Assembly (NCBI RefSeq): GCF_002157205.1
Contig: NZ_CP021358.1
Span: forward strand, 2,418,001-2,482,000
Source of the DNA: Kushneria marisflavi
Lineage (GTDB): Bacteria; Pseudomonadota; Gammaproteobacteria; Pseudomonadales; Halomonadaceae
DNA: 64,000 nt
Reading direction: 5' to 3'
Both the position numbers and the translations under genes were made by a program. Shown in pieces: positions 44,825 through 55,930 of the stretch. Under the pieces are notes generated by a model. It saw only the letters and a program-made list of their open reading frames with translations. It had not been told where the DNA came from and made no database searches. How positions within the stretch are numbered: position 1 is the first letter of the stretch; every line of letters begins with the position of its first letter.

Positions 44825-47800
44825 ATGCCAAAACGTACCGACCTGAAAAGCATTCTGATCATTGGCGCTGGCCCCATCGTTATCGGCCAGGCCTGTGAAT
44901 TCGACTATTCCGGCGCCCAGGCCTGCAAGGCGCTGCGTGAGGAGGGGTACCGGGTCATTCTGGTCAACTCCAATCCGGCTACCATCATGACCGACCCGGT
45001 CATGGCGGATGCCACCTATATCGAGCCGGTTACCTGGGAGACCGTGGCGCGCATCATCGAGCGCGAGCGCCCCGACGCGGTGCTGCCGACCATGGGGGGG
45101 CAGACCGCGCTGAACTGCGCCCTCGAGCTGGACCGTCGCGGTATTCTGGATGAATTCGGTGTCGAGCTGATCGGTGCCAATGCCAGGACCATCGAGAAGG
45201 CCGAGGATCGAGACCTTTTTGACAAGGCGATGAAAAATATCGGCCTTGAATGCCCGAAGGCCAAGGTGGCGCATTCAATGGAAGAGGCGTGGGAGATCCA
45301 GTCCGAGCTGGGCTTTCCCTGCATTATTCGCCCGTCCTACACCATGGGTGGCTCCGGTGGCGGTGTGGCCTATAACCGTGAAGAGTTCGAAGAGATCTGT
45401 CATCGCGGCTTTGAACTTTCTTCCAACCATGAGCTTTTGATCGACGAGTCGCTGCTGGGCTGGAAAGAGTACGAGATGGAAGTTGTGCGCGATAAGAGCG
45501 ACAACTGCATCATCGTCTGTGCCATCGAAAACTTTGATCCGATGGGCGTGCATACTGGCGACTCCATTACGGTCGCGCCGGCGCAGACGCTGACCGATAA
45601 AGAGTACCAGATCATGCGGAACGCATCGCTGGCGGTACTCAGAGAGATCGGCGTCGAAACCGGCGGTTCCAACGTGCAGTTTGGCGTTGATCCGGATACC
45701 GGGCGCATGGTGGTCATCGAGATGAATCCGCGGGTATCACGCTCTTCGGCGCTGGCGTCCAAGGCCACCGGTTTTCCGATTGCCAAGGTCGCAGCCAAGC
45801 TGGCAGTGGGCTATACGCTCGACGAGTTGCAAAACGACATTACCGGTGGCGCCACGCCTGCATCGTTCGAGCCGGCCATCGATTATGTCGTCACCAAGAT
45901 TCCGCGTTTTACCTTCGAAAAATTCCCTCAGGCTAATGATCGTCTGACCACTCAGATGAAGTCGGTGGGTGAGGTCATGGCCATCGGGCGCACCTTCCAG
46001 GAGTCGCTGCAAAAGGCGCTTCGCGGTCTCGAAATCGGTGTGGACGGGCTTGATCCCAAGCTTTCGAATTTTGATGAAGCATCGCGCCAGCTGATGCAGG
46101 GCGAACTGCAGCGTCCGGGCGCTGACCGCATCTTTTTTGTGGCCGACGCCTTCCGGGCCGGCCTCTCACTGGATGAAGTGTTTAACTTCACTAAAATTGA
46201 TCGCTGGTTCTTGATCCAGATTCAGGAGCTGATGGTTCTGGAAGGTCAGATTGCCAAGACCTCCCTGAGCGACCTCAGCCGCAAGCAGGTCTATTTCTAC
46301 AAGCGTCGCGGCTTTGGCGATGCGCGCCTGGCCCGACTGATCGGGGTCAGCGAAAAGGCCTTCCGTGAACACCGTCAGGCGCTGGATGTTCGTCCGGTCT
46401 TCAAGCGGGTGGATACCTGTGCTGCCGAGTTCGCCACGTCCACGGCCTACATGTACTCCACCTATGAGGAGGAGTGCGAGGCCAATCCCAGCGATCGCCA
46501 GAAAATCATGGTACTGGGCGGCGGCCCCAACCGAATCGGTCAGGGTATCGAGTTCGATTACTGCTGTGTCCATGCCGCGCTTGCCATGCGTGAAGACGGC
46601 TATGAGACCATCATGGTCAACTGCAATCCTGAAACCGTCTCGACCGATTATGACACCTCCGACCGTCTCTATTTCGAGCCGGTGACGCTCGAGGATGTGC
46701 TGGCCATTGTCGAAAAGGAAAAGCCGGTGGGGGTCATCGTGCAGTTTGGTGGCCAGACGCCGCTGAAGCTGGCCCGCGATCTGGAAGCCGCTGGCGTGCC
46801 GATTATCGGGACCTCGCCGGATGCCATCGATCGCGCTGAAGACCGCGAACGTTTTCAGCAGATGATCGAGAAGCTCGGTCTCAAGCAGCCCAATAATGCC
46901 ACGGCACGCAGCTTCGAGGATGCCTTCGTCAAGGCATCCAAAATCGGTTATCCGCTGGTCGTGCGTCCGTCCTATGTGCTGGGTGGGCGCGCCATGGAGA
47001 TTGTCTACTCGGCTGATGAGCTCGAGAATTACATGACCCACGCGGTCAAGGTTTCCAACGACTCGCCGGTGCTACTGGATCACTTCCTCAATGCCGCCAT
47101 CGAAGTCGACATCGACGCCATCAGCGATGGCAAGGATGTCGTGATCGGCGGCATCATGCAGCACATCGAGCAGGCCGGCGTGCATTCCGGTGATTCGGCC
47201 TGCTCACTGCCGCCCTATTCGCTGCCGGCGGATGTTCAGGACCGCATGCGTGATCAGGTGCAGCGCATGGCGCTGGAGCTCAATGTCGTGGGGCTGATGA
47301 ACGTTCAGCTGGCCTGGCAGGACGGCGAGGTCTATGTCATCGAGGTCAATCCGCGCGCTTCACGCACCGTGCCCTTTGTCTCCAAGTGCATCGGCCGCTC
47401 GCTGGCCCAGCTGGCCGCGCGCGTTATGGCCGGCAAGACACTGGCAGAGCTTGAGTTTACCCGCGAGCACATTCCGGATTTCTATAGCGTCAAGGAAGCG
47501 GTCTTCCCCTTCAACAAGTTTCCGGGTGTGGACCCGATCCTGACGCCGGAAATGAAATCGACCGGTGAGGTCATGGGGACCGGAACCACCTTTGCCGAGG
47601 CCTTCTACAAGGCTCAGCTGGGCGCAGGCGAGGCGATCCCGGCGCTGACCGGTGACCGTCGGGCGTTCCTGTCGGTTCGTGACCCGGACAAGGAGGGCGT
47701 TATTGACGTGGCGCGTTCTCTGTTAACATTAGGCTTTACGTTGATTGCCACGCAGGGCACGGCGCAGGCACTGGAAGCTGCCGGCCTGCCGGTCGAGGCG

Positions 47801-48055
47801 GTCAACAAGGTGTTTGAAGGCCGTCCCCACATCGTCGATATGATCAAAAACGATGAGGTTGCCTACATCGTGAATACGACCGAGGGGCGGCAGGCCATTA
47901 ACGATTCTTCCATGATTCGCCGTTCGGCGCTGTCACACAAGGTCCCTTATGCCACCACGCTGGCAGGGGCCAGTGCCGTGTGCATGGCGCTTGAATATGG
48001 TAACGAGATTACCGTGCGGCGACTTCAGGAACTCCATACGAGTGTAACGGCATGA
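44825..48055 (+). CDS. carB: Carbamoyl-phosphate synthase large subunit
   Basis: The 1076-residue protein has two tandem ATP-grasp halves (carboxyphosphate and carbamate phosphorylation) from [20 protein letters not shown] and, in the second half, [17 protein letters not shown]. An oligomerisation domain lies between, and a C-terminal MGS-like allosteric domain (from about 935) is where UMP and ornithine bind in E. coli. Its stop overlaps the greA start (ATGA), so greA is translationally coupled. Confidence 0.98.
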   Translation: MPKRTDLKSILIIGAGPIVIGQACEFDYSGAQACKALREEGYRVILVNSNPATIMTDPVMADATYIEPVTWETVARIIERERPDAVLPTMGGQTALNCALELDRRGILDEFGVELIGANARTIEKAEDRDLFDKAMKNIGLECPKAKVAHSMEEAWEIQSELGFPCIIRPSYTMGGSGGGVAYNREEFEEICHRGFELSSNHELLIDESLLGWKEYEMEVVRDKSDNCIIVCAIENFDPMGVHTGDSITVAPAQTLTDKEYQIMRNASLAVLREIGVETGGSNVQFGVDPDTGRMVVIEMNPRVSRSSALASKATGFPIAKVAAKLAVGYTLDELQNDITGGATPASFEPAIDYVVTKIPRFTFEKFPQANDRLTTQMKSVGEVMAIGRTFQESLQKALRGLEIGVDGLDPKLSNFDEASRQLMQGELQRPGADRIFFVADAFRAGLSLDEVFNFTKIDRWFLIQIQELMVLEGQIAKTSLSDLSRKQVYFYKRRGFGDARLARLIGVSEKAFREHRQALDVRPVFKRVDTCAAEFATSTAYMYSTYEEECEANPSDRQKIMVLGGGPNRIGQGIEFDYCCVHAALAMREDGYETIMVNCNPETVSTDYDTSDRLYFEPVTLEDVLAIVEKEKPVGVIVQFGGQTPLKLARDLEAAGVPIIGTSPDAIDRAEDRERFQQMIEKLGLKQPNNATARSFEDAFVKASKIGYPLVVRPSYVLGGRAMEIVYSADELENYMTHAVKVSNDSPVLLDHFLNAAIEVDIDAISDGKDVVIGGIMQHIEQAGVHSGDSACSLPPYSLPADVQDRMRDQVQRMALELNVVGLMNVQLAWQDGEVYVIEVNPRASRTVPFVSKCIGRSLAQLAARVMAGKTLAELEFTREHIPDFYSVKEAVFPFNKFPGVDPILTPEMKSTGEVMGTGTTFAEAFYKAQLGAGEAIPALTGDRRAFLSVRDPDKEGVIDVARSLLTLGFTLIATQGTAQALEAAGLPVEAVNKVFEGRPHIVDMIKNDEVAYIVNTTEGRQAINDSSMIRRSALSHKVPYATTLAGASAVCMALEYGNEITVRRLQELHTSVTA

Positions 48056-48531
48056 CCAGGGTTCCGATGACAGTGCAGGGCGAAAAGGCCCTGCGTGAAG
48101 AGCTTAACCAGCTCAAGGGTGTTGATCGCCCGCGCGTGATTGCAGACATTGCCGAGGCGCGAGAGCACGGCGATCTCAAGGAGAATGCGGAGTATCACGC
48201 CGCGCGTGAGCAGCAGGGGTTTATCGAGGGGCGGATTCAGGAAATCGAGTCGCGTCTGTCCAATTCTCAGGTCATTGATGTCACCAAGGTGCCGCATACC
48301 GGCAAGGTCATTTTTGGCACCACGGTCAGGCTCCTGAATCTCGACACCGACGAAGAGGTGGCCTACCGCATCGTCGGTGAGGATGAGGCCAGCATCAAGG
48401 ACGGCAAGATTTCGGTCAATTCGCCCATCGCCCGTGCGCTGGTAGGGAAGTCCGAAGGTGATGTTGTCAATGTGCGCACCCCTGGCGGTGACGTCGAGTA
48501 TGAAATCGATAGTGTCGAGCACGTTGAGTGA
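48052..48531 (+). CDS. greA: Transcription elongation factor GreA
   Basis: Stimulates cleavage of backtracked RNA by RNA polymerase. The 159 residues show the N-terminal coiled coil with tip acidic residues ([34 protein letters not shown]) and the C-terminal FKBP-like domain ([16 protein letters not shown]). The start overlaps carB; an internal ATG at 48067 aligns equally well with [13 protein letters not shown]. Followed by a strong terminator. Confidence 0.97.
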   Translation: MTRVPMTVQGEKALREELNQLKGVDRPRVIADIAEAREHGDLKENAEYHAAREQQGFIEGRIQEIESRLSNSQVIDVTKVPHTGKVIFGTTVRLLNLDTDEEVAYRIVGEDEASIKDGKISVNSPIARALVGKSEGDVVNVRTPGGDVEYEIDSVEHVE

Positions 48532-48557
48532 TCAGCGTTATCTGATCGGCACGCATT

Positions 48558-48589
48558 AAAAAAGCCCCCGACACTGTCGGGGGCTTTTT
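48558..48589. terminator. Terminator between greA and yhbY
   Basis: AAAAAGCCCCCGACA / TGTCGGGGGCTTTTT with a 2-nt loop. A-run and T-run allow function on both strands between convergent genes. Confidence 0.93.
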
Positions 48590-48631
48590 GCGTTCAGCTC
48601 ACCGGTGCCATCCATCAGCACCATATGATGA

Positions 48632-48943
48632 TTACTGGGTGTAGCGGGCCACGTTTGAGAGCCTGGGGTCTGCCTTGGGGTTGTGGCGATAGAGCAGGGC
48701 TGTCTTGCCGATACTTTGTACCAGCTCGGCGCCGGACTGCTTAAGCAGATGCTGAATGATCTCGGCCCGCTCGTCGCGTTCGGCGCCGGCAATGCTGATC
48801 TTGATCAGTTCGTGGTCGGTGAGTGCTCGCTCGAGCTCACCCATGACACCCTCGGTCAGGCCCTTGTCACCAATCCGGACAACCGGGTTGAGAATATGGC
48901 CGACGCTACGCAGGGTTTTCTTTTGTGCCGCTGTAAGGCTCAT
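48632..48943 (-). CDS. yhbY: CRM-domain RNA-binding protein YhbY
   Basis: The 103-residue single CRM domain associates with pre-50S ribosomal particles. Conserved blocks: MSLTAAQKKTLRSVGHILNPVVRIGDKGLTEGVMGELERAL, HELIKISI and the GxxG-type loop near SIGKTALLYRHN. Encoded opposite greA and divergent from the degraded rlmE, another 50S assembly gene. Confidence 0.95.
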   Translation of the reverse strand: MSLTAAQKKTLRSVGHILNPVVRIGDKGLTEGVMGELERALTDHELIKISIAGAERDERAEIIQHLLKQSGAELVQSIGKTALLYRHNPKADPRLSNVARYTQ

Positions 48944-49099
48944 GATATGTTGAAAACTCTCGATCCCTTTTCATGTGCAATCATCTTACTCCAGACGACG
49001 GCCGTGGCGCCAACGGTTGTCGCATGTCAGGTGTCTTTCCTGAGCAAATGCTGGTGTTTGATCGCTATGGCACGGCAACCCCTTTTTTCGGAAGTTAAC

Positions 49100-49737
49100 G
49101 TGACACGCGCCAAAATGCCCCCTGCCGGCAGTAAGGCTTCAGCCGGTAATGGCTGGATGAAGGAGCATTTTGACGATATCTGGGTAAAGCGCAGCCGGGC
49201 CGATGGCTACCGTTCTCGTGCCAGCTACAAGCTGCCTGAAATCGATGATCGCGATCGTCTTTTTACAACCGGATATGAGTATAGTGGATGTGGGTGTGGT
49301 GGATGGAGTCAGGTCGCCATGGTCCGAGTCGGGGATTAAGGGCATATCGTTGCCACTGATATCCTCGAAATGGATGCCACTGCGGGTGTGGATTTCATTC
49401 AGGGTGACTTTACGGAAGTAAAGCACGCTGCATGCTATGCTCGAGGCGCTGGGCAATCGGCAGATCAACGTTGTGCTATCAGACATGGCCCTCCGTCTGG
49501 GCGGGCAGATGGCCATCGATCAGCCGGGGACCATCTATCCTGTGGAACTGGCAGATGGCCCAGCAGGCACTAATGCCGGTTGGCGATTTCCTGATCCGGA
49601 TCTTCCAGAGCGAGGGTTTTGATCAGTGTCTAAAGGAAATGCGCCTTCGGTTCGATAAGGTAGTGACTCGCAAGCCCTATGTCTCGCGTCCAGAATCGCG
49701 GGAAGTATATCTGCTGGGTCGCGGTTTTTACGCATGA
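49100..49737 (+). pseudogene. rlmE: Degraded 23S rRNA (uridine-2552-2'-O) methyltransferase RlmE/FtsJ
   Basis: The N-terminus from GTG 49100 is normal (WMKEHFDDIWVKRSRADGYRSRASYKLPEIDDRDRLF). A +1 insertion near 49274 and a loss of about 7 nt near 49290 then scramble the SAM-binding VDLGAAPGG region, which now reads YEYSGCGCGG. TAA 49337 stops that frame. Later homologous segments lie in other frames: [15 protein letters not shown] in the first, [17 protein letters not shown] (from 49437) in the second, [30 protein letters not shown] ... [12 protein letters not shown] (49555-49737) in the third. The catalytic Lys of FVVKVFQ is Arg (FLIRIFQ), and SDMAPN has become SDMALR. In place between yhbY and ftsH. 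Confidence 0.9.
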
Positions 49738-49824
49738 GCTTGTAATTGACAGGCCGCGCCCCAAGCTATCCGACACATACCGGGCCACGCCTGGCAGGCA
49801 GAATCACGTAGTGAGGGTGTCCCC

Positions 49825-51804
49825 TTGAACGACATGGCCAAGAATCTGATCCTATGGTTGATTATCGCTGCAGTATTGCTGACGGTATTCAATAATTTCA
49901 GCGTCGATAATTCGCCGCAGGCGATGAACTATTCACAGTTCGTCGAGCAGGTGCAAAATGACCAGATCCGTCAGGTCACCATTGATGGTTACGACATCCG
50001 CGGTGAGCGCGATGACGGGTCAACCTTCCAGACCATCCGTCCTTCTGCGGAAGACCCGCGTCTGATGGACGATCTGCTCAGCAACAATGTAACGGTAATA
50101 GGCAAAAAGCCTGATCAGCAGAGCATCTGGTCACGGCTGTTGATTGCCAGTTTCCCCATATTGCTGATTCTGGGCATCTTCCTGTTCTTCATGCGTCAGA
50201 TGCAGGGTGGGGGTGCTGGAAAGGGTGGTCCCATGAGCTTTGGCAAGTCCAAGGCCAAGCTGCTGTCTCATGAACAGGTCAAGACAACCTTCAAGGATGT
50301 GGCCGGGTGTGATGAGGCCAAGGAAGAAGTCGAAGAGCTGGTCGACTTTTTGAAGGATCCTTCCAAGTTTCAGCGTCTTGGCGGTCAAATTCCGCGTGGC
50401 GTTTTGATGGTGGGCCCTCCGGGTACCGGTAAAACCCTGCTTGCCAAGGCCATCGCCGGCGAAGCCAAGGTGCCCTTCTTCACCATTTCCGGTTCCGACT
50501 TCGTCGAGATGTTTGTGGGGGTGGGTGCTTCACGTGTGCGCGACATGTTTGAGCAGGCCAAAAAGCAGGCACCCTGCATCATTTTTATCGATGAGATTGA
50601 TGCGGTAGGACGCTCGCGTGGTTCCGGCATGGGTGGCGGACACGATGAACGAGAGCAGACCCTGAATCAGTTACTGGTCGAGATGGATGGTTTTGAGGCT
50701 AACGAAGGCATCATTGTCATTGCCGCCACCAACCGTCCTGATGTGCTTGATCCCGCACTGTTGCGTCCGGGCCGCTTCGACCGTCAGGTGACCGTGGGCC
50801 TTCCCGACATTCGCGGACGCGAGCACATTCTGGGTGTACACCTTCGCAAGGTACCGCTGGCCGATGACGTCAAGCCGGAGATGATTGCACGTGGAACGCC
50901 GGGCTTTTCCGGGGCGGAACTTGCCAATGTGGTCAATGAGGCCGCCCTTTTTGCGGCACGAAAGAATCGCCGGCTGATCGGGATGGCCGAGCTTGAAATG
51001 GCCAAGGACAAGATCATGATGGGGGCCGAAAAGCGCTCAATGGTCATGTCCGAAAAGGAAAAGCGCAATACGGCCTATCACGAGTCTGGCCATGCCATCA
51101 TCGGTCTGTTGATGCCTGAGCATGACCCGGTCTACAAGGTCACCATTATCCCCCGTGGTCGTGCGCTGGGTGTGACGATGTTCCTCCCCAACGAGGATCG
51201 CTACAGCTATACACGTCAGCAGATCATCAGCCAGATATGCTCCCTGTTTGGTGGTCGTATCGCCGAAGAGATGACGCTGGGGCCCAATGGTGTCACTACA
51301 GGCGCTTCCAACGATATCAAGCGTGCCACGGAGCTTGCTCATAACATGGTAGCCAAGTGGGGGCTGTCACAGGAGATGGGCCCGCTGATGTATGACGAGG
51401 ATGAGTCACATCAGTTCCTTGGTGGCCCGGGTGGCGGTGGCAGCAAGTTCAGTTCGGCAGAAACATCATCGAGAATGGATCGCGAAATTCGCCGCATCAT
51501 TGATGAGTGCTACAAGCAGGCCGAGCAGATTCTGCATGATAACCGCGACAAGCTTGATGCGATGACCGATGCGCTGATCAAGTTCGAGACCATCGATGCC
51601 GATCAGATCAACGACATCATGGAAGGGCGCGATCCGCGTCCGCCCAAGGAGCCTGGCAGCAGTGGCCCGAGCGGTGGTCTGAGTGCGCCGGATACCAGCT
51701 CTTCTGATGTGCGACCGGTTGAGGACCCGGATGGAGATGCAGACAGCGCTGATGATACACGGCGGCGTCCCTCTGATCCGCTGGGCGGCTCTTCCGGACA
51801 TTGA
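49825..51804 (+). CDS. ftsH: ATP-dependent zinc metalloprotease FtsH
   Basis: Membrane AAA+ protease that degrades sigma-32, LpxC and misassembled membrane proteins. The 659 residues have TM helices at about 7-27 and 108-128, Walker A GPPGTGKT (about 197-204), Walker [12 protein letters not shown], the second region of homology and the zinc site HESGH (about 419-423). The C-terminal tail is Gly/Ser/Asp-rich. I chose TTG 49825 ([12 protein letters not shown]) with TGAGGG at proper spacing; ATG 49834 is the alternative. Confidence 0.97.
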   Translation: MNDMAKNLILWLIIAAVLLTVFNNFSVDNSPQAMNYSQFVEQVQNDQIRQVTIDGYDIRGERDDGSTFQTIRPSAEDPRLMDDLLSNNVTVIGKKPDQQSIWSRLLIASFPILLILGIFLFFMRQMQGGGAGKGGPMSFGKSKAKLLSHEQVKTTFKDVAGCDEAKEEVEELVDFLKDPSKFQRLGGQIPRGVLMVGPPGTGKTLLAKAIAGEAKVPFFTISGSDFVEMFVGVGASRVRDMFEQAKKQAPCIIFIDEIDAVGRSRGSGMGGGHDEREQTLNQLLVEMDGFEANEGIIVIAATNRPDVLDPALLRPGRFDRQVTVGLPDIRGREHILGVHLRKVPLADDVKPEMIARGTPGFSGAELANVVNEAALFAARKNRRLIGMAELEMAKDKIMMGAEKRSMVMSEKEKRNTAYHESGHAIIGLLMPEHDPVYKVTIIPRGRALGVTMFLPNEDRYSYTRQQIISQICSLFGGRIAEEMTLGPNGVTTGASNDIKRATELAHNMVAKWGLSQEMGPLMYDEDESHQFLGGPGGGGSKFSSAETSSRMDREIRRIIDECYKQAEQILHDNRDKLDAMTDALIKFETIDADQINDIMEGRDPRPPKEPGSSGPSGGLSAPDTSSSDVRPVEDPDGDADSADDTRRRPSDPLGGSSGH

Positions 51805-51827
51805 TCCCTGTTTTACGTATCATGATG

Positions 51828-51851
51828 ACCGCCCTCCGGGGCGGTTTTTTT
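51828..51851 (+). terminator. Terminator of ftsH
   Basis: ACCGCCC / GGGCGGT stem with TCCG tetraloop followed by a T-run, 24 nt after ftsH. Confidence 0.92.
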
Positions 51852-51902
51852 ATGACCAATGATTACAATGACTGATCAAGCGGTCAGGCTTCAGGAATCA
51901 CC

Positions 51903-52757
51903 ATGTCAAAAGCAGCTACTTTCATGCCGTGCGGTGACCATCATCAACTGTCGCTGGATTGTCCGCAGGTGATGGGCATTCTCAATGTGACGCCGGATTC
52001 CTTTTCCGATGGTGGGCACCATGCCGTGGGTGATGCAGCACTACGTCGTGCTGAAAAAATGCTCCGCGAAGGTGCGAGCATTATCGATGTAGGAGGCGAA
52101 TCCACTCGACCCGGCGCGACGCCTGTCGGTGTACAGCAGGAGATGGATCGGGTGTTGCCGATTGTGGAGCGCCTGACAGATGAGCTTGGCGCACTGGTAT
52201 CAGTGGATACCAGTGCGCCGGAAGTCATGACGGCCGTGGCGAAGGCAGGCGCCGGCATGATTAACGATGTTCGCTCTCTGAAGCGTGACGGGGCTTTAGA
52301 GGCGGCTGCGGCCACGGGGCTGCCCATCTGTCTCATGCATATGGTGGGCGAGCCCGATAACATGCAAAATGACCCGCAATATGCGCATCCTATTGAAGAA
52401 GAGGTGGCGACCTTTCTAGCGAATCAGATTGATCGCTGTCGCAATGCCGGTATCACTGGTGAACGGCTGCTGGTAGATCCGGGGTTTGGCTTTGCAAAGA
52501 CGCTTGCGCACAACCTGCGCTTGATGAATCGCCTAGAGTATCTCCAGCATCTGGGCTACCCCCTGCTGGTAGGCACTTCTCGCAAGGGCATGATTGGTCG
52601 TGCGCTATCTCGTGAAGTCGATGAGCGTCTTTATGGTGGATTGGCGTTGACGACCCTTGCCATCAGCAAGGGCGCCTGGATTATCAGAACACACGATGTC
52701 GCTGCCAGCGCTGATGCTGTTGGCATGACCCGTGCAGTACTCAAGGAAGGCAAATAG
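51903..52757 (+). CDS. folP: Dihydropteroate synthase
   Basis: Condenses pABA with dihydropterin pyrophosphate; the target of sulfonamides. The 284-residue TIM barrel shows [86 protein letters not shown] and a C-terminal IIRTHDV. Two nt separate it from glmM, a conserved pair. The start is ATG 51903. Confidence 0.97.
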   Translation: MSKAATFMPCGDHHQLSLDCPQVMGILNVTPDSFSDGGHHAVGDAALRRAEKMLREGASIIDVGGESTRPGATPVGVQQEMDRVLPIVERLTDELGALVSVDTSAPEVMTAVAKAGAGMINDVRSLKRDGALEAAAATGLPICLMHMVGEPDNMQNDPQYAHPIEEEVATFLANQIDRCRNAGITGERLLVDPGFGFAKTLAHNLRLMNRLEYLQHLGYPLLVGTSRKGMIGRALSREVDERLYGGLALTTLAISKGAWIIRTHDVAASADAVGMTRAVLKEGK

Positions 52758-52759
52758 TA

Positions 52760-54121
52760 ATGGCAAGACAATATTTCGGGACGGACGGGATTCGCGGCAC
52801 AGTGGGACAGGCGCCCATTACGGCAGATTTCATGCTGCGTCTGGGCTGGGCGGCCGGTCGTGTCTTTGCGCGTCAGAACCGGCGTGCACGTGTATTGATT
52901 GGCAAGGATACCCGTATCTCCGGATACATGTTCGAATCAGCACTGGAAGCCGGTTTTTCAGCAGCCGGGGTAGATGTAGCCCTGCTGGGCCCGATGCCCA
53001 CGCCCGGTATCGCCTATCTGACGAGTACGCTGCGTGCCAGTGCTGGCGTGGTCATCAGCGCCTCACACAATCCGTATCAGGATAATGGTATCAAGTTCTT
53101 TTCACAGCATGGCACCAAGCTGCCTGATGCCTTTGAAGACGAGATCGAGCGTGAGCTTGAAGGACTTCAGGAAACGGTCGGTCCGGACAGGCTGGGCAAG
53201 GCAGTGCGCATCGAGGATGCCGCCGGACGCTATATCGAATTCTGCAAGTCGACAGTGCCCAATCGCTTTGGCCTGCATGGCCTGAAAATTGTCATCGACT
53301 GTGCCAACGGGGCAACCTATCACATTGCGCCCAATGTCTTTCGCGAGCTGGGCGCCGAGGTCATCACGCTGGGTGTGACGCCTGATGGCCTCAATATCAA
53401 TCAGCAGGTCGGTTCGACGCATCCGGAAGTGATGCGAGAGAAAGTGCTCGAGACCGGTGCTGATCTCGGCATCGCCTTTGATGGCGATGGCGATCGTGTG
53501 ATCATGGTGGATCATGCCGGACGTATTGTGGATGGGGATGACATCCTCTACATCATTGCACGCGATCGTCATCGTCGTGGTGTGCTGGGGGGTGGGGTTG
53601 TGGGCACCCTCATGAGCAATTTTGGCCTGGCTTCGGCATTTGAGACGCTGGGGATTCCCTTTGAGCGTGCCAAGGTTGGTGACCGCTATGTCATCGAGCA
53701 GATGCAGGCACGTAACTGGCAGCTTGGTGGAGAATCTTCCGGGCACATCCTGTGCGGTCACGCCCAGACGACTGGCGATGGCATTGTTTCTGCCCTGCAG
53801 GTACTGGCCACCATGGTCATCGAAGAGCGTAGCCTTGAAGAGCTTCTGGAAGGCATGGAAAAGGCGCCTCAGGCACTGGTCAATGTGCGTCTGGTGCCCG
53901 GCATTGACAAGACTGCGCTGATGGAAAGCGCTCCGGTGGCCGGGGCCGTCCGAGATGTCGAGCAGACGCTGGGTGAATCCGGGCGTGTGCTGCTCAGGCC
54001 GTCGGGCACCGAACCACTGATTCGCGTTATGGTTGAAGGCCGTCCGCGCTTTGATGTTCAGGCGCTGGCACAGAAAATTGCCGATGAAATCGAGCAGGGA
54101 ATGACATCTGCCCAGGGCTGA
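52760..54121 (+). CDS. glmM: Phosphoglucosamine mutase
   Basis: Converts glucosamine-6-phosphate to glucosamine-1-phosphate for peptidoglycan and LPS. The 453 residues show N-terminal YFGTDGIRG, the phosphoserine loop [18 protein letters not shown], the Mg site [22 protein letters not shown] and the C-terminal [15 protein letters not shown]. It starts 2 nt after the folP stop. Confidence 0.98.
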   Translation: MARQYFGTDGIRGTVGQAPITADFMLRLGWAAGRVFARQNRRARVLIGKDTRISGYMFESALEAGFSAAGVDVALLGPMPTPGIAYLTSTLRASAGVVISASHNPYQDNGIKFFSQHGTKLPDAFEDEIERELEGLQETVGPDRLGKAVRIEDAAGRYIEFCKSTVPNRFGLHGLKIVIDCANGATYHIAPNVFRELGAEVITLGVTPDGLNINQQVGSTHPEVMREKVLETGADLGIAFDGDGDRVIMVDHAGRIVDGDDILYIIARDRHRRGVLGGGVVGTLMSNFGLASAFETLGIPFERAKVGDRYVIEQMQARNWQLGGESSGHILCGHAQTTGDGIVSALQVLATMVIEERSLEELLEGMEKAPQALVNVRLVPGIDKTALMESAPVAGAVRDVEQTLGESGRVLLRPSGTEPLIRVMVEGRPRFDVQALAQKIADEIEQGMTSAQG

Positions 54122-54230
54122 AGAAAACGGGGCGTGGTTGTGTTCACGCCATCGCTCCATTAACATCGCCCTCCTTGCGGAGGCGTCTACCAATACTTTC
54201 CTGTTCCCGACAGGCTAGGGAGAAGTCACC

Positions 54231-54980
54231 ATGCGTAAGCCGCTGATTGCCGGCAACTGGAAGATGAATGGTTCGCTGGCGCTGCTGGAAACCATGAGTC
54301 AGACACTGTCGTCGGCGCGGATTTCCTCCAGTGTTGATGTCACCATTATCCCGCCTTTCACGCTGCTTATGTCAGCAGGGAAGATGCTGGAGGGGAGTGA
54401 TGTCGAACTCGGTGCCCAGACGCTCCACCCTGAAGCATCCGGGGCCTATACCGGTGAAGTCAGCGCCTCTCTGCTGAGCGAGTGCGGTGTCAGCCATGTG
54501 CTGGTGGGACATTCCGAACGCCGTACCCTGTTCAATGAAGATGACCAGGCCGTGCTTGTTCGCGTCAAGGCAGCCCTTGATGCCGGTCTGATTCCCATAC
54601 TGTGTGTGGGTGAGACGCTCGAAGAGCGTGAAGCAGATCAGGTGGAAACGGTGGTGCTGGGTCAGGTTCGAACGGTCATGGATGCGCTTTCACAGGAGCA
54701 GTGCTCACGGCTGGTCATTGCTTATGAGCCGGTCTGGGCCATTGGTACGGGCCGCACCGCCACGCCTGAGCAGGCGCAACAGGTGCATGCCATGATTCGT
54801 TCCTGGCTGTCAGGCAAGGATCCCGCTCTGGGAGAAGGCATGCGCCTGCTTTATGGCGGCAGCATGAAGGCCGACAACGCTGCCGATCTTCTTTCCCAGC
54901 CGGATATCGATGGGGGGCTGATAGGCGGCGCCTCGCTTAAACCCGATGACTTTATTGCGATTTGTCACGCAGCAGGTTGA
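54231..54980 (+). CDS. tpiA: Triosephosphate isomerase
   Basis: The 249-residue glycolytic TIM barrel begins MRKPLIAGNWKMNG with the catalytic Lys. The catalytic His lies in VLVGHSERRTLF and the catalytic Glu in YEPVWAIGTGRTATPEQAQ, with phosphate-binding LLYGGSMKADNA and GGLIGGASL. It lies between glmM and secG, 4 nt before secG, as in pseudomonads. Confidence 0.98.
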   Translation: MRKPLIAGNWKMNGSLALLETMSQTLSSARISSSVDVTIIPPFTLLMSAGKMLEGSDVELGAQTLHPEASGAYTGEVSASLLSECGVSHVLVGHSERRTLFNEDDQAVLVRVKAALDAGLIPILCVGETLEEREADQVETVVLGQVRTVMDALSQEQCSRLVIAYEPVWAIGTGRTATPEQAQQVHAMIRSWLSGKDPALGEGMRLLYGGSMKADNAADLLSQPDIDGGLIGGASLKPDDFIAICHAAG

Positions 54981-54984
54981 TTAA

Positions 54985-55392
54985 ATGTACGTTGCCATCA
55001 TTTTGATTCACGTCCTTCTTGCCATCAGCCTGATTGCGCTGGTGCTCTTGCAGCGCGGCAAGGGAGCCGAGGCTGGCGCTGCCTTTGGAGGCGGTGCTTC
55101 ACAAACGGTACTGGGCTCGCAGGGTGCCTCAAAGACACTTGCCCGTCTGACAGGCGTGCTCGCTGCGCTGTTCTTTGTAACGTCGCTGGGGCTTGCCTGG
55201 CTGGTTGATCGTGGCGGTGATTCACAAAGCGGTATTCCCGATGCCCGCGTGATCGAGCAGCAGCGTACCAGTGCGCCGAGTCTGGATGATGGTGACGACG
55301 CGCCTCAGGCGCCCGCTGCCCAGCAGGACACTGAAAGTGGTAGTGACGATGGGTTGAGCGTCCCTTCTACAGGCAGCAGCAACGATAATTGA
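54985..55392 (+). CDS. secG: Preprotein translocase subunit SecG
   Basis: Small SecYEG translocon subunit. The 135 residues have two TM helices (about 3-23 and 52-72) with the conserved VLLQRGKGAEAGAAFGGGASQTVLGSQGASKTLARLTG between them. An acidic Ser/Asp-rich C-terminal tail follows. It lies upstream of tRNA-Leu as in E. coli and Pseudomonas. Confidence 0.96.
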   Translation: MYVAIILIHVLLAISLIALVLLQRGKGAEAGAAFGGGASQTVLGSQGASKTLARLTGVLAALFFVTSLGLAWLVDRGGDSQSGIPDARVIEQQRTSAPSLDDGDDAPQAPAAQQDTESGSDDGLSVPSTGSSNDN

Positions 55393-55412
55393 TGCATGAG
55401 GTCATGCATCGC

Positions 55413-55441
55413 TTGACGAATCATGTCATGGGATGCATAAT
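55413..55441 (+). promoter_or_regulatory. Strong sigma-70-type promoter upstream of tRNA-Leu
   Basis: TTGACG, a 17-nt spacer and CATAAT are followed by a GC-rich stretch (CTCGCGCC) like stringent-control discriminators of stable RNA genes. It lies about 100 nt before tRNA-Leu. Between them are two perfect hairpins (55490-55505 and 55510-55530). Confidence 0.7.
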
Positions 55442-55539
55442 CTCGCGCCAGTGATGAGGCGCTCGATCCAGCAGGGCTTTGTCACTGGTTCGGCAGAAAT
55501 GCCGAGCAAGACAGAAAGCAGGTTTCTGTCAAACCGAAA

Positions 55540-55626
55540 GCCGAAGTGGTGGAATTGGTAGACACGCTATCTTGAGGGGGTAGTGACCTTATGGTCGTGC
55601 GGGTTCAAGTCCCGCCTTCGGCACCA
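55540..55626 (+). tRNA. tRNA-Leu (GAG)
   Basis: An 87-nt class II tRNA: acceptor GCCGAAG pairs with CTTCGGC, the anticodon stem CTATC/GGTAG holds TTGAGGG with GAG, a long variable arm follows, the T-arm has GGGTTCAAGTCCC, and CCA is encoded. Positional counterpart of E. coli leuU between secG and the initiator tRNA. Confidence 0.96.
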
Positions 55627-55658
55627 TCGGAGCTGCAAGTCGCGACAGACGGATCATG

Positions 55659-55687
55659 TTGATTCGGCAGGACAAAGTCCTTATACT
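55659..55687 (+). promoter_or_regulatory. Promoter of initiator tRNA
   Basis: TTGATT, exactly 17 nt, then TATACT, ending 14 nt before the tRNA. Four of six and five of six matches to consensus with ideal spacing. Confidence 0.75.
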
Positions 55688-55701
55688 GATTGCGCTATTG
55701 A

Positions 55702-55778
<77 letters not shown>

Positions 55779-55810
55779 TCCAAGTGTCAATGGATGGAAA
55801 TTTTTTCCCG

Positions 55811-55839
55811 AAAAGCCCCTTCCATTGAAGGGGCTTTTT
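55811..55839 (+). terminator. Terminator after initiator tRNA
   Basis: AAAAGCCCCTTC / GAAGGGGCTTTT-type stem with a short CATT loop and T-run. In E. coli some metY transcripts read on into nusA; read-through is possible here too. Confidence 0.9.
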
Positions 55840-55930
55840 GTTACAGCGCAACAAGATCGCTCATCAGTCACCTCATCTGCTCTCCTGTATTTTCGCTCAG
55901 GTGCCTGATGCCACTGCAGGAGGCCATGTC

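Noticed and set aside
49100..49737. Programmed frameshifting in rlmE
   Set aside because: The lesions include an in-frame stop, a deletion in the SAM motif and a lost catalytic Lys, with no slippery heptamer at the break points. Decay fits better.
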